This document shows positions 55,354-64,000 of a DNA stretch of 64,000 nucleotides, one piece after another. Position 1 is the stretch's first letter. Every line of letters starts with the position of its first letter. The stretch comes from Amphimedon queenslandica (taxonomy: Eukaryota; Porifera; Demospongiae; Haplosclerida; Niphatidae), in contig NW_003546405.1 of assembly GCF_000090795.2 (NCBI RefSeq), positions 131,750 to 195,749 of the forward strand, given 5' to 3'. The notes beneath the pieces are model-generated. The model had not been told where the DNA came from. It saw only the letters and a program-made list of their open reading frames with translations, and did not search any database. The position numbers and the translations under genes were made by a program.

Positions 55354-55469
55354 TGCTCCATTGCATTTATCCGCACTTGCTTCCAGTCTCGTTGCTCAAA
55401 ATAGAGCACTCGGCCTTGGGCCTTGTGCCCTATTTTTAGGAAGCTCATGTGGATAAATCCAGTGGAGCA
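55354..55469. mobile_element. Small foldback element
   Basis: TGCTCCATTGCATTTATCCGC at the left (first 20 bases TGCTCCATTGCATTTATCCG) mirrors GGATAAATCCAGTGGAGCA at the right, with a GGCCTTGGGCC palindrome between them. Short MITE-like element; the frame read across it is not a gene. Confidence 0.6.
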
Positions 55470-56010
55470 CTTGGATCCATGCTTTACTTAATACATATAT
55501 ATACTATAGTTACTGTAAGATCAAAGGCACCTCCGGGTAGTTTATTATGCATATACACCTTTGCCTTAGATATATACACCCCAGCCCTTGTTATACACCG
55601 TGTTGTTTTTATAGATATTTATAGTGTCACAGGGTGAAGAAATGGCTGCCTCAGTGCCTCTTCTCTTTCCCTTTGCTGCCTGACTTTAGGCATTATCTTT
55701 CAGTTCTTAGTGGCCAGTTTCTTGCAAGTAGCAAAAGACACTCTAATGAATAGAAAAGGCCTCTTTTAGTCAGATTTACTCCATTGGTTGTCACTACCAA
55801 TCATAAAATGTGCAATGGCGGTCCTGTGTGATTTGATTTACTGGAAGTATAGAATATGTTATAAGAACCATGCCTTCTTGGTCTCTATCAATAATATGAG
55901 ACCCTCGTCCCTCGATATCCTTCCTGAGGTTTGCCTGGGGAAGATACTATCTGGACTCGGGTCTCATTTTACTGATATAGACCTTGAAGTTATGGTATAT
56001 ATATTACATG

Positions 56011-56163
56011 TTATATATAACACGACGATATAGGAATCGATATCCCAAGACCATTGATACTTTGAATGAATATCACACAAGTGCCGAAGGCCAAAAGGGT
56101 GATAGTCATTCAAAGTATCTGCGGTGGAGGGTATATCAACCCATATTGGTGTGTTATATATGC
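56011..56163. mobile_element. Foldback element with GATACTTTGAATGA arms
   Basis: Left landmarks ATATATAACAC, CGATATCCC, GATACTTTGAATGA, TATCAC, GCCGAAGGCC; right landmarks are the same in mirrored order (GTGATA, TCATTCAAAGTATC, GGTATATC, GTGTTATATAT). About 150 bp, non-coding. Small open frames on both strands here are the palindrome. Confidence 0.7.
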
Positions 56164-56222
56164 TATATGTCATCTATGAATCTCATTAACAATATATATT
56201 ATATATCTATATATATATTATA

Positions 56223-56458
56223 TGTGACCATAATTGACAAAAGGTACCTTATGGCGGATTTTTAAGTTCATATTATAATAAAGAATGTCAACCTGGGAGT
56301 GCTCTGTTAGTCAACAATTATTTGTAAAGGTTAGACAGTTACTTTTTGCATCTTCTGGAGTAATTATGATAAATGGAGCTGAGGAAGTTGGATTTTTTAG
56401 GATATAAACACCAATTTTCCTATCCGTCATAAGGTACCTTTTGTCAATTATGGTCACA
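56223..56458. mobile_element. TGTGACC MITE, copy 1
   Basis: Begins TGTGACCATAATTGACAAAA and ends with the inverted copy (TTTTGTCAATTATGGTCACA). TIRs are about 37 bp including GGTACCTTATGGCGGAT. 236 bp in all. Flanks TATATATTATA occur on both sides, but the AT-repeat background makes the duplication uncertain. Confidence 0.85.
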
Positions 56459-56541
56459 TATATATTATACATATATACATGTTGCAAACAAGTAAAAGAG
56501 AACAGGAGGAGGACATGGGGCAATCAACTGATAATAACAAT

Positions 56542-56779
56542 TGTGACCATAATTGACAAAAGCTACCTTATGGCGGATATTAAAATTCATCTTTATAATC
56601 AAAAATATCAACCTGTGAGTGCCCTGTTAGTCAAAATTGTCTCTATAAGCTACATAGTAACTTTTTGTATCCTCTGGAGTAATTTCATGATAAATGGAGT
56701 TCAGGAAGTTTGGTTTTTTATGCTATAAAGACCAATTTTGCTATCCGCCATAAGGTACTATTTGTCAATTATGGTCACA
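56542..56779. mobile_element. TGTGACC MITE, copy 2
   Basis: Same ends and same interior order as copy 1 (AGTGCCCTGTTAGTCAA, CTCTGGAGTAAT, ATAAATGGAG, TATAAAGACCAATTTT) and the same orientation, 83 bp downstream. No matching target duplication is visible. Confidence 0.85.
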
Positions 56780-58329
56780 TTTGATAAATTATAGTGACAC
56801 ATACATTTAAATGATCTAATAAATCAAATCATCAAAGCCAAATGATATACAATTCGCTCTTTTAAGTCAGTATGAGTCCTCAAATTAGCAAACTAATTTC
56901 TTTCATTAGCTGACTGTCTCACTCATACTTAGTGGAGATATACATGTACATGTAGATACTTTGACTTGCTGCCATCCACTAGATCAAACTTGTAGTCTTG
57001 AAAATCAATACTTTATCTAACTTTTTGAGTTTCCACACAGCTGAGAAGAGTTATCTTTTACTAAGTTGTGTTCTTTTAAATATTTGCTAAAGCGCAGCTT
57101 TTCCTGGGCCTTTCTAGTTGGACTGGTGGTTATATTAATCCTCTGAAACATGTCACTAGTTTTAACAAACTACTGCCGTCTAAAACACAGAAAGAAATTT
57201 CAGCTGCTTGGCTCAGTTTTAGTTCCTTTATAGGATTTTTTCATTTATAAGTCTTATTTTAAATCTAAAATTTTATTTAGTTTCAGTGTTTCTTTTCCTC
57301 GTATTAACATTTAGTTTAGCTTGAGTTATGGTTTGAAACTTCTGGTACTGCTAGTATTCATTTTAGTTAAAAGTGAAATGGGTTACAAAAAGTACTTTTA
57401 GTTTTAGTTATGGTTAACTAAACAGCACTAATTACAATGTCCATGAATATCATTAACCTTGCTATGAATATAGTTGATGTTGCTATGAATAATAATCTTA
57501 CTTAATTGGAAGTAAGACACATGAAGTCGCATGATTTGAGTGACTACATTCATCACTTTTGGTGGCATAAACGGTGGCTGTAACTCTCATTATACATAAC
57601 AGCTGTGAATCTCATTTTGTTCTTTGTATGCTCCTATTTTACATGTACAGGAACAACTTAATTTTGGCAGTAAAGTCTGAGTTTAAGATGCATTATTAGG
57701 AAAACAACTTTATAATTATAAAAAAATTGTGCTGCTGCCTCATTTTGTTTTACATTTGCTGTAGAGTTCTGTGATTAATCTGTCTTGATGAGTTTTCTCT
57801 TTTCCAGGAGTTGCCACCTTCAAGTATAGCACTTGAGTTGGTAAAGACTTTGAATTGAGCCCCACACTTTCATTTGAGTCGTACTTTTAGTTGTTGTAGT
57901 GGTGGACTCTCCAGACCAGGTTAGCTTTTTTCTGCTTAGTCCAAACAAGCTAGCTGTTTGTGTACTCTGCAAACTTTGCAAACTTGAGTGCATAACAAAA
58001 CATACCCATTTTAATAAGCTGTGGCATAATTCCCTCTTCCTTAAAGAAACACTAATGGATTAGTTTCATTTTCCAGGGGAAACCCAAGCTAATTACACAA
58101 GATGTGTGACTTGAAAAATGTCAATCAAAAATGACAAGTTTTGTGTAAGTTGCTTTCAGCTTCTTGTTAATAAATGCATGCTTTTATGTAGAGTACTTTA
58201 CTGCTGAACTGTTGTCTATAGTTTGTGTTCCATAACTTTCTTCATGTTCTATTTCCTTTAAAATGCATACATTATCTTCACGTCACTTAAGTGCATCACA
58301 AATGACATATTTCATGTTCTTAAAAATTA
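56780..58329. other. Non-coding stretch with a TAGTT-rich patch
   Basis: 57220-57430 contains TTTTAGTT/TAGTTATGG repeats like those at 236-700 and ends AACAGCACTAATTAC, similar to the AACACTAATCC border near 690. No gene recognised elsewhere. Confidence 0.4.
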
Positions 58330-58740
58330 GGCTGTGGCTACAGCTCCGGTAACGGACACAGTTTGCAATTGCTAGAGCTAATGGCAGTCCATAATTCTCC
58401 GTAAAACAGCTTGTGCGCATGCGCAACTGTGCAAAATGGAGTTTAGTCTTTTATCAACATTAAACCCTAATCTAAAAACGCTACTATCCTAAAGGCTAAG
58501 ATGTTCAAAAGGGTGCTCTAAAAACTAAACACTAAACTGCAATCTCAACCCTATGACCCCGGAGGCTAAGATGTACGAGAGGGTGTTATTTCTTGACCTA
58601 TGCTATAGAAACTAAACCCCAATCCCAACCCTAAGATCCTGGGGGCTAAGTTGTATGAGAAGTTGCAAAAATAGAAAAATAGAATCGCTAAAGATGTTAA
58701 GGGTACAATCCCAGTGTCACAGATGCGACTCAAAATTTAG
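58330..58740. mobile_element. tRNA-module MITE family M1, diverged third member
   Basis: The left end GGCTGTGGCTACAGCTCCGG, then GGCAGTCC, TTCTCCGTA and TGCGCATGCGCAA follow the same order as the end of the 39119-39752 MITE read on the other strand. The interior holds three tandem units of about 65 bp (58462-58665), each with TAAACCCYAAT-like text and GGCTAAGATGT. The right end is not recognisable, and the tRNA-like module is reduced to a GGTACAATCCCAGTGTCAC remnant. Confidence 0.6.
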
Positions 58741-60168
58741 CAACTTAGTAGATCCTAATGTATATTTTCTAATTTTTGTTATCAATTAACCTACAATTCT
58801 CCATAGGCATTTCAACAGGTCAGCGAAGTCAACACTGGCCTAGATTCAAAAGACTACTCTTACTACACTTGCAATAATTTTGCATTACTTTTATTTTTTT
58901 GTGTGATAAATTTATCCTTTAAAAATTCACAGAACCTTTTCAGTGTTCTATCATAAAAAGATTTTTAATTTAAAATTTTAATTGTGCTTAATCAATGATG
59001 CAAAAAATTTTGAATGTGATTTGTTTAGTCAAAAGTTAATCTGTGATTTATTTCATAAGAATATTTTTAATGCGGAAAAGTATATGATGAATATGCATTG
59101 CATATTAGTGTGGAGTTTTAAGGCCCTAACTTGTATTTCGAAATTGCAGCCATCTTACTGCAGCTACTACCATACTATAAAACACATTCATTGACGATGA
59201 CGCTCGTGTCACATGCATACTGATGATGACTCAAGTGAATATAATTGTTGAAATTTAAATCTAAAATGCCACGGAAGAAACAAAGTAAAAGGTTTGAAGC
59301 TCTTCACAAGGCTAGGTGGACCGCCGGATCTTAAACAGCTGCTACACCTATTTCCTCTACTATCGCAGAAAATGATGATGATAGAAATGAGGTCAGTAAA
59401 TTAGCACTTCCCCCAATCGATCATACCATTTCTTTCAATCATAATCACTTACCTATGGTATTTAGCTAGTAACTTTCTCAAATTGTCTTGAAAGCCATCC
59501 ATGTCATAGTATGCTGAGGAAGCTGCCTAGTACATACATGTAGTGTCACTTACCCAATGCAATCAAATTGCACAAAATGACCATGTGGGAGGGAACTTGA
59601 GGTCATCCACACCTTTCATTTTCAATCATAATATTTATTAGGAAGGTGATGTGACAGCTACACCAAAGGGGGAGGATGCAAGTCCTGATTCAGATGGAAC
59701 AACAGGGGTCATTAATGATCCTGATTTCAACTTGAATACTCCTGAAGGACGCAACTCTGGTGAACTACCAAATAGTAATTCAATTCTTTTGGGTCAAGTA
59801 AGCCAAATATGTAAATTTATTGATCAGATTAATTTAACTTCAAAATGTACAACACCATCATGTAATGGTAAGTTAAAACTTGTTTGTGTTAGTATGATTG
59901 GTCAACAAGGTTGTGTTACTTTACAATATGATTGTACTGGTTGTGCTGAGAGATGTGTTGCATTTGAGAGCTCGATTAAGCATGAGACTGAAAACTGCAC
60001 AGCAGTTGGTCTTGCCCTGCAAGTTGCATTTATATGTTGAGGTGCAATGTATTCTCAATATGCTAAAGTACTTAGAAATGCCCTTGGTATGTACTGTGTA
60101 GGAAAATCAATTTATAAGACACTAGCTTTGATGTACCCTCATGTCAAGGGTATACTAAATGATATGTG

Positions 60169-60466
60169 CATAGGCGGCTGCAGAATTTTGAATTTACCCA
60201 GGCTCATTAATTATTCATAACAATTGGGGGTGTGGTCAATTAATTCAATAACTGAACATTAATAATACTAGCCACTTGAAGCCAGGTACCACACAAAAAT
60301 AACTGTAAAGACGAACTGATACTGTGTATAAACAGTTGTGGTTATAAAAAATGAATTATAGTGATAATCTCACTCCTAATAATAACAAAACACACCTTTT
60401 GGGTGTAGTTTTGATTGAAAGCTTCCAGGCATAGCCAGGGCATGCCTGGGCCTGCAGCCACCTATG
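60169..60466. mobile_element. hAT-type MITE with perfect 8-bp duplication
   Basis: The ends CATAGGCGGCTGCAG and (inverted) CATAGGTGGCTGCAG differ at one base in 15. GATATGTG flanks both sides exactly (60161-60168 and 60467-60474), the 8-bp duplication of hAT elements. The 298-bp interior is non-coding. Coding sequence of the Mutator-like gene continues on either side in the same direction. Confidence 0.93.
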
Positions 60467-61409
60467 GATATGTGCAAACAAGCAAAGGAATCAATGAAGC
60501 AGAAGAATGATAGTGAGCTTGGGTCATTTAAAAATGCTGTGACATGTGGTGATGCTGCATGGTTAACACGTGGCTACCGTAGTCAAAATGCTACGTATAC
60601 TCTGCGAAACTATCAAATTAGTGGGTTTTTGTACTACAAGTATTTCAGTCAAAGAGGTAAGGATGACATAAGAGAAGAATTGTTCGAAGGTACATAAAAA
60701 TCTGAAGAGGGATTTGGGTTTTTAGAAAAGCTGTAACTGATGAAATGAACATTAGCATTCATGTGCAAGATAATGACAGTACACCTTCAAAGGCTTTGCT
60801 TTCTAATTTTCCTAATTGCAGGATTATTTTGTGTACTGGTCATATTGCACGAAATCATGAAAAGCATTTAAAAAGGCTAGCTAAGCAAAAAAAATTAAAA
60901 AAAGCCAAATTAGAAGTATGAAAAAACTCACCCTGGCATTGTTACAGTAAAGTGTCACTGTATGAAGGATGACTTTGGTTGTTTTACTAAAGGATTTATT
61001 AAAACGGCTAGGATAAGCTTTTCTGCTATTGTTGAGTCTGTTGGCTGTCATCAAGATGCCTTTTCAGATCAACTTCACTCACAAGCTAAGTACCATGCAA
61101 AAAATGTGCATAAATATGAAGGTGGTAAATGTTTCTTTTATGATTTAACTGTTTGTGATTGTGGAAAATATACAAAAGGTGACATTACATGTCAAGGTAA
61201 GCCAAACAAAACAAAAAATGTTTTAAGTTGCCCGTTCCATAGTCTTGCATATGAAATTGCATGTGAAGCTGTTATTGCTAAATCAAAACAAATTATTCAT
61301 GAGGAGTTAGGGTGTTGCCACACTAGTATAATTGAATCATCTCAATGTATTGCTGCAGTTTAGAACAAAGAATTTAAATCTACAGATGCTTCACTACTAT
61401 GCATTTAAC

Positions 61410-61586
61410 ATCATGCTGCTTCACTCTTAAAAAAGACTTAAGCCTAGCAACATTTAATGCCTTTAATGTGTCAGCCATACCATCAAATCTGGGTAAGCTC
61501 ATTCTATCATAAAGATCAAGTAACCAATGGTAAGCTGGCCCTTTGTGCACATACATCCAGGACATGTCACTTTGTATAAGCCCAAG
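61410..61586 (-). other. Inverted segment within the Mutator-like/OTU gene
   Basis: For about 177 bp the gene's protein reads on the minus strand: LGLIQSDMSWMYVHKGPAYH and LLDLYDRMSLPRFDG, followed by VARLKSFLRVK. In the family this block stands between the LHY phrase (here at 61390-61405 on plus) and the KRRARKRHRQ basic region (from 61587 on plus). Both flanks read plus, so the block has been inverted in place. Confidence 0.85.
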
Positions 61587-62682
61587 AGAAGAGCAAGGAA
61601 AAGGCATAGGCAATCTCAACACGTTGCACGTAAATTATGGGTTGAGCAACATAAGACATGTCACACATATGGGAAGGAAACACCCAAATCATCTCATAAA
61701 AGAAAAGCAAAACGAGATTGGAAGATTAATAATACAAAAAGAGGTAAATTAAGTATAACTAATTTTGATCAAGATTTAGGTAGTGAGTGTAGCTTATTAG
61801 CTGCAGAGTCTGTGCATAAAAGTATAACAAATGATAAGGTAATTGATCAGGGCAAATTAATATTTGATTATAGTGATGATGATGATGATGATGATGAAAG
61901 CTTATTTTCTAGTTCTGATGGTAATGATGGTAGCATTTTGAATAGCTCTGGTATTGATAGTGATTTGGAAGAGTTTATAATCAGTAATGTTAAATGTACT
62001 TGCAGTATTGAAAAATCTTCACACCAACGATCATGTCCACTGAATCCTAGAAACCGAGGGAAGTCTCCTGATGTTGAATATATTAAATCTGAAGATGCGA
62101 TGCCTCTAGCAATAGAAAAAACACCTTCCACAGAATGGAAAAATTCTGCTGCTTTATCGATACAGGATTATACTGGGGAGACTGTTAGTGTAGGTACTGA
62201 TCCAATTAAAACTACTAAACATGCTGAAATATCTGCTTATATCTGTCATAAAATAAAAGGAGATGGCAACTGTTTTTACCGAGCAATTTCTAAAGCTGTA
62301 ACTGGGACTGAAAGAAATCATATGCTAATTAGATCAACTATTTGTACTTTCATGACAAACAATGCCTTAGAATTGTCAAATTTAGTTTGGCCACACGTGC
62401 CAAATAAAATGCTGCAAATGCAATGAGGGTACATTTATTGCATTAAAAATTAAGCCAATTGGTACATGGGATACTGAGAATGAAATTTTTATTGCTGCAA
62501 CTGTATTTCAATTAAAGATTCATGTTTCAATACTGTCAACACAAAAGAAAGCCTGTACTTGGTATACATTTAAATCATTACTTCATAATGAAAGCTGTCA
62601 TTACTTATTCAAGTTTAATGTATACCTATTTCATACAGATGCAAGAAATCACTATGAATTGGTTGACTTGAACCTCACATAG

Positions 62683-63245
62683 TGTTAACAATTTTTAGTC
62701 AATAATTTATGATTGTAATATTGTAGCAATTCATTTATTTTAGTACATCTCAAACATTACCAGCAATGACATTACTTCAGCTATAAAGGTAAATAACTAG
62801 TCACATACATTTCTCATGTTCCTTTTTATTTTAAGGTTGGGCAGCAATATACAGTACTACCTCCACATGGTGCTGCTTGGGGTCTCTAGTATTAATTATA
62901 ACCTAGAGATGCTAAATGTACTGTGAGATGCACTAATTTTTTTAACCCTTGTATGTCAACAGGTTCCAGCAATATTTAACACTGAGTTGTTGGTTACCAG
63001 TTTTGCATATATAGGCGAAGTACTTATATACATGGTGAAACTTATAGTATGGCAATGTATAGGTCAAATTATTTAATACCACAGGAATCTGAGAAGTAGA
63101 ATGCAACAATTTCTGAAACAGTTAAACAATTTTCTTTTCTTTCATTAAAGCAACATACACGTAGGTATGGCTGTAATAAGCAAGGAGACAAGTAAAATAA
63201 TTTTATTTGTTCTCTAAAATGATGTTTGTGACAGACAATATACTG
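62683..63245. other. AT-rich stretch, nothing recognised
   Basis: No gene, tandem repeat or inverted repeat could be defined between the OTU stop and the minus-strand exons. Confidence 0.5.
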
Positions 63246-63749
63246 TCACAGATCATTTTCAATGAATTGACATCTAATACATTTATAAACTGCGACATCT
63301 TGAAGTCCATCTCCACTTCCCTGCTCCCAACAGATACAGTAGGAGAACCATAGCATAGCAAAATCTAGAAAAAGTAATTCATGACATACAATTACATTAC
63401 CATAGTTTACTTGATTTCCTTCAATAAATAATCCCAATTGATATTGGTTATTGTCAGATACGTTTTGTATCATCACACCCAGCATATAGAATAGTAACTG
63501 ACCCACATCACTTCGTTGAGGTATTGTTGATGGGTATTCTTTCATTACTTTATCCTAAAGACAAAAATAAGTAAGTAGAAAAAAATGTCATACCTCTGCT
63601 GTAACAATGATGAACATGCGGCAGTTCATTAAGACAACATCCGGGACACCCTAAAGAAAGAATAAAGATTGATAAACATAGGGACAACCAATTCACTACA
63701 AGGAGTATCTGGTCCTGTGTACATGATACAATAGCTGGCCTGACTGTAT
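63246..63749 (-). CDS. Spliced gene fragment, unrecognised
   Basis: Minus-strand exons with GT..AG borders: 63749 downwards (DTVRPAIVSCTQDQIL in one frame), 63650-63594 (GCPGCCLNELPHVHHCYSRG, donor GTATGA), 63554-63401 (DKVMKEYPSTIPQRSDVGQL, FYMLGVMIQNVSDNNQYQLG, donor GTAATG) and 63364-63246 (DFAMLWFSYCICWEQGSGDG to a stop). Each acceptor follows a pyrimidine-rich stretch and TAG (TTTATAG, TTCTTTAG, TGTCTTTAG, TTTTCTAG). The repeated good borders speak for a real gene or a recently spliced element gene. I do not recognise the protein; 63750-64000 may hold more of it. Confidence 0.4.
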
Positions 63750-64000
63750 CTATAAAAAAGTAAAAAAGCAATCCTGAAAAAAAATGTGAAGTAATTATAG
63801 GGAATATCAGATCAGTATTTTGAGTGTGTACCCTTGCCACAATAAAATTACAATTTGCTTGGTTAGAATTGTCACATAGCTAAGGTTGTTGTAGCCAAAA
63901 TGTTCCATAAAAATTATTCATTTTCAAAGTGGCAAATCTCCCAATACCTCACATACACTGCGTATCATACAATAGAATGTTCTAGAATGAGAAAAGAGCA

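Larger units (their letters stand above)
59266..62682 (+). pseudogene. Mutator-like transposon protein with C-terminal OTU protease
   Basis: Exon 1 59266-59391 (MPRKKQSKRFEALHKARWTA), intron with GTCAGT..TTAG, exon 2 from 59642. Then a zinc-ribbon-like region (CTTPSC, YDCTGCAERC at 59845-59965); SQYAKVLRNALGMYCVGKSI (60050-60115); QAKESMKQKNDSELGSFKNA, VTCGDAAWLTRGYRSQNATY (60475-60600); an acidic NDSTPSKA box (about 60770-60795); CTGHIARNHEKHL; SQAKYHAKNVHKYEGGKCFF and CPFHSLAYEIACEA (61080-61270). Next a basic region (KRRARKRHRQ, CHTYGKE), acidic tract, CTCSIEKSSHQRSCPLN, and an OTU domain with GDGNCFYRAIS (catalytic Cys near 62271), FQLKIHVSIL and ARNHYELVDL (catalytic His). A family of such proteins is repeated in sponge and coral genomes. 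Broken by stops, a hAT MITE, an inversion and a frameshift within OTU. Confidence 0.75.

Overview
Organism. The window is eukaryotic, AT-rich, intron-bearing animal DNA dominated by decayed transposable elements. A nuclear copy of mitochondrial DNA carries a tRNA-Glu(UUC) and an nad6 of early-animal type in the order trnE-nad6. The mix of Harbinger, pogo/HIRAN, OTU-bearing Helitron, Crypton-like, Mutator-like/OTU and Ty3/Gypsy proteins resembles what I know from sponges and cnidarians. I infer a sponge, most likely a demosponge. That is inference from gene style; no search was possible. I see no prokaryotic gene organisation. Layout 1-33 kb. 0.24-0.7 kb is a degenerate TAGTTC repeat. 0.96-5.7 kb is a 21-bp satellite split by one 0.4-kb insertion. 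7.9-10.0 kb holds a reverse-transcriptase scrap and a spliced integrase-like DDE relic. 10.95-14.04 kb is a structurally complete PIF/Harbinger element (TIRs, TTA duplication, Myb-like protein and transposase) with a tRNA-derived SINE inside. 15.4-17.3 kb is a long-TIR element with three further repeats nested in it. 17.3-18.3 kb is a CACTA (TNP2-like) transposase relic. 19.2-21.2 kb is a minus-strand Gypsy pol. 26.75-31.8 kb is a plus-strand Gypsy element with both LTRs, cut by a 571-bp MITE. 32.05-32.56 kb is a pogo transposase fragment. Layout 33-64 kb. 33.8-40.1 kb is a minus-strand Helitron: Rep-helicase followed by an OTU protease gene. It contains an assembly gap and a 634-bp MITE. 41.1-42.0 kb is a HIRAN plus Ulp1-like protein relic. 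42.1-43.0 kb has possible SAMD3-like exons. 43.7-45.1 kb is a spliced BEN-domain-like gene, one of the few candidate host genes. 46.10-48.37 kb is a complete pogo-type element with a transposase and a separate HIRAN protein. 49.5-51.7 and 53.1-54.5 kb are two Crypton-type tyrosine recombinase relics; the first is interrupted by the mitochondrial insertion and the second by a TTAA-flanked MITE. 59.3-62.7 kb is a Mutator-like/OTU element protein broken by a hAT MITE and by a local inversion. 63.2-63.75 kb shows spliced exons of an unrecognised gene. How it fits together. Almost every gene is a transposition gene or its accessory. Three unrelated lineages (Helitron, Mutator-like, and a HIRAN protein) carry ubiquitin- or SUMO-directed cysteine protease domains, and two carry HIRAN domains. 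Non-autonomous elements sit inside the coding sequence of larger ones, often with readable target duplications, so the order of events can be reconstructed. The strongest leads are the pogo element carrying its own HIRAN gene, the MITE family with a tRNA-like pol III module, and the coiled-coil reading frame beside nad6 in the mitochondrial insertion.
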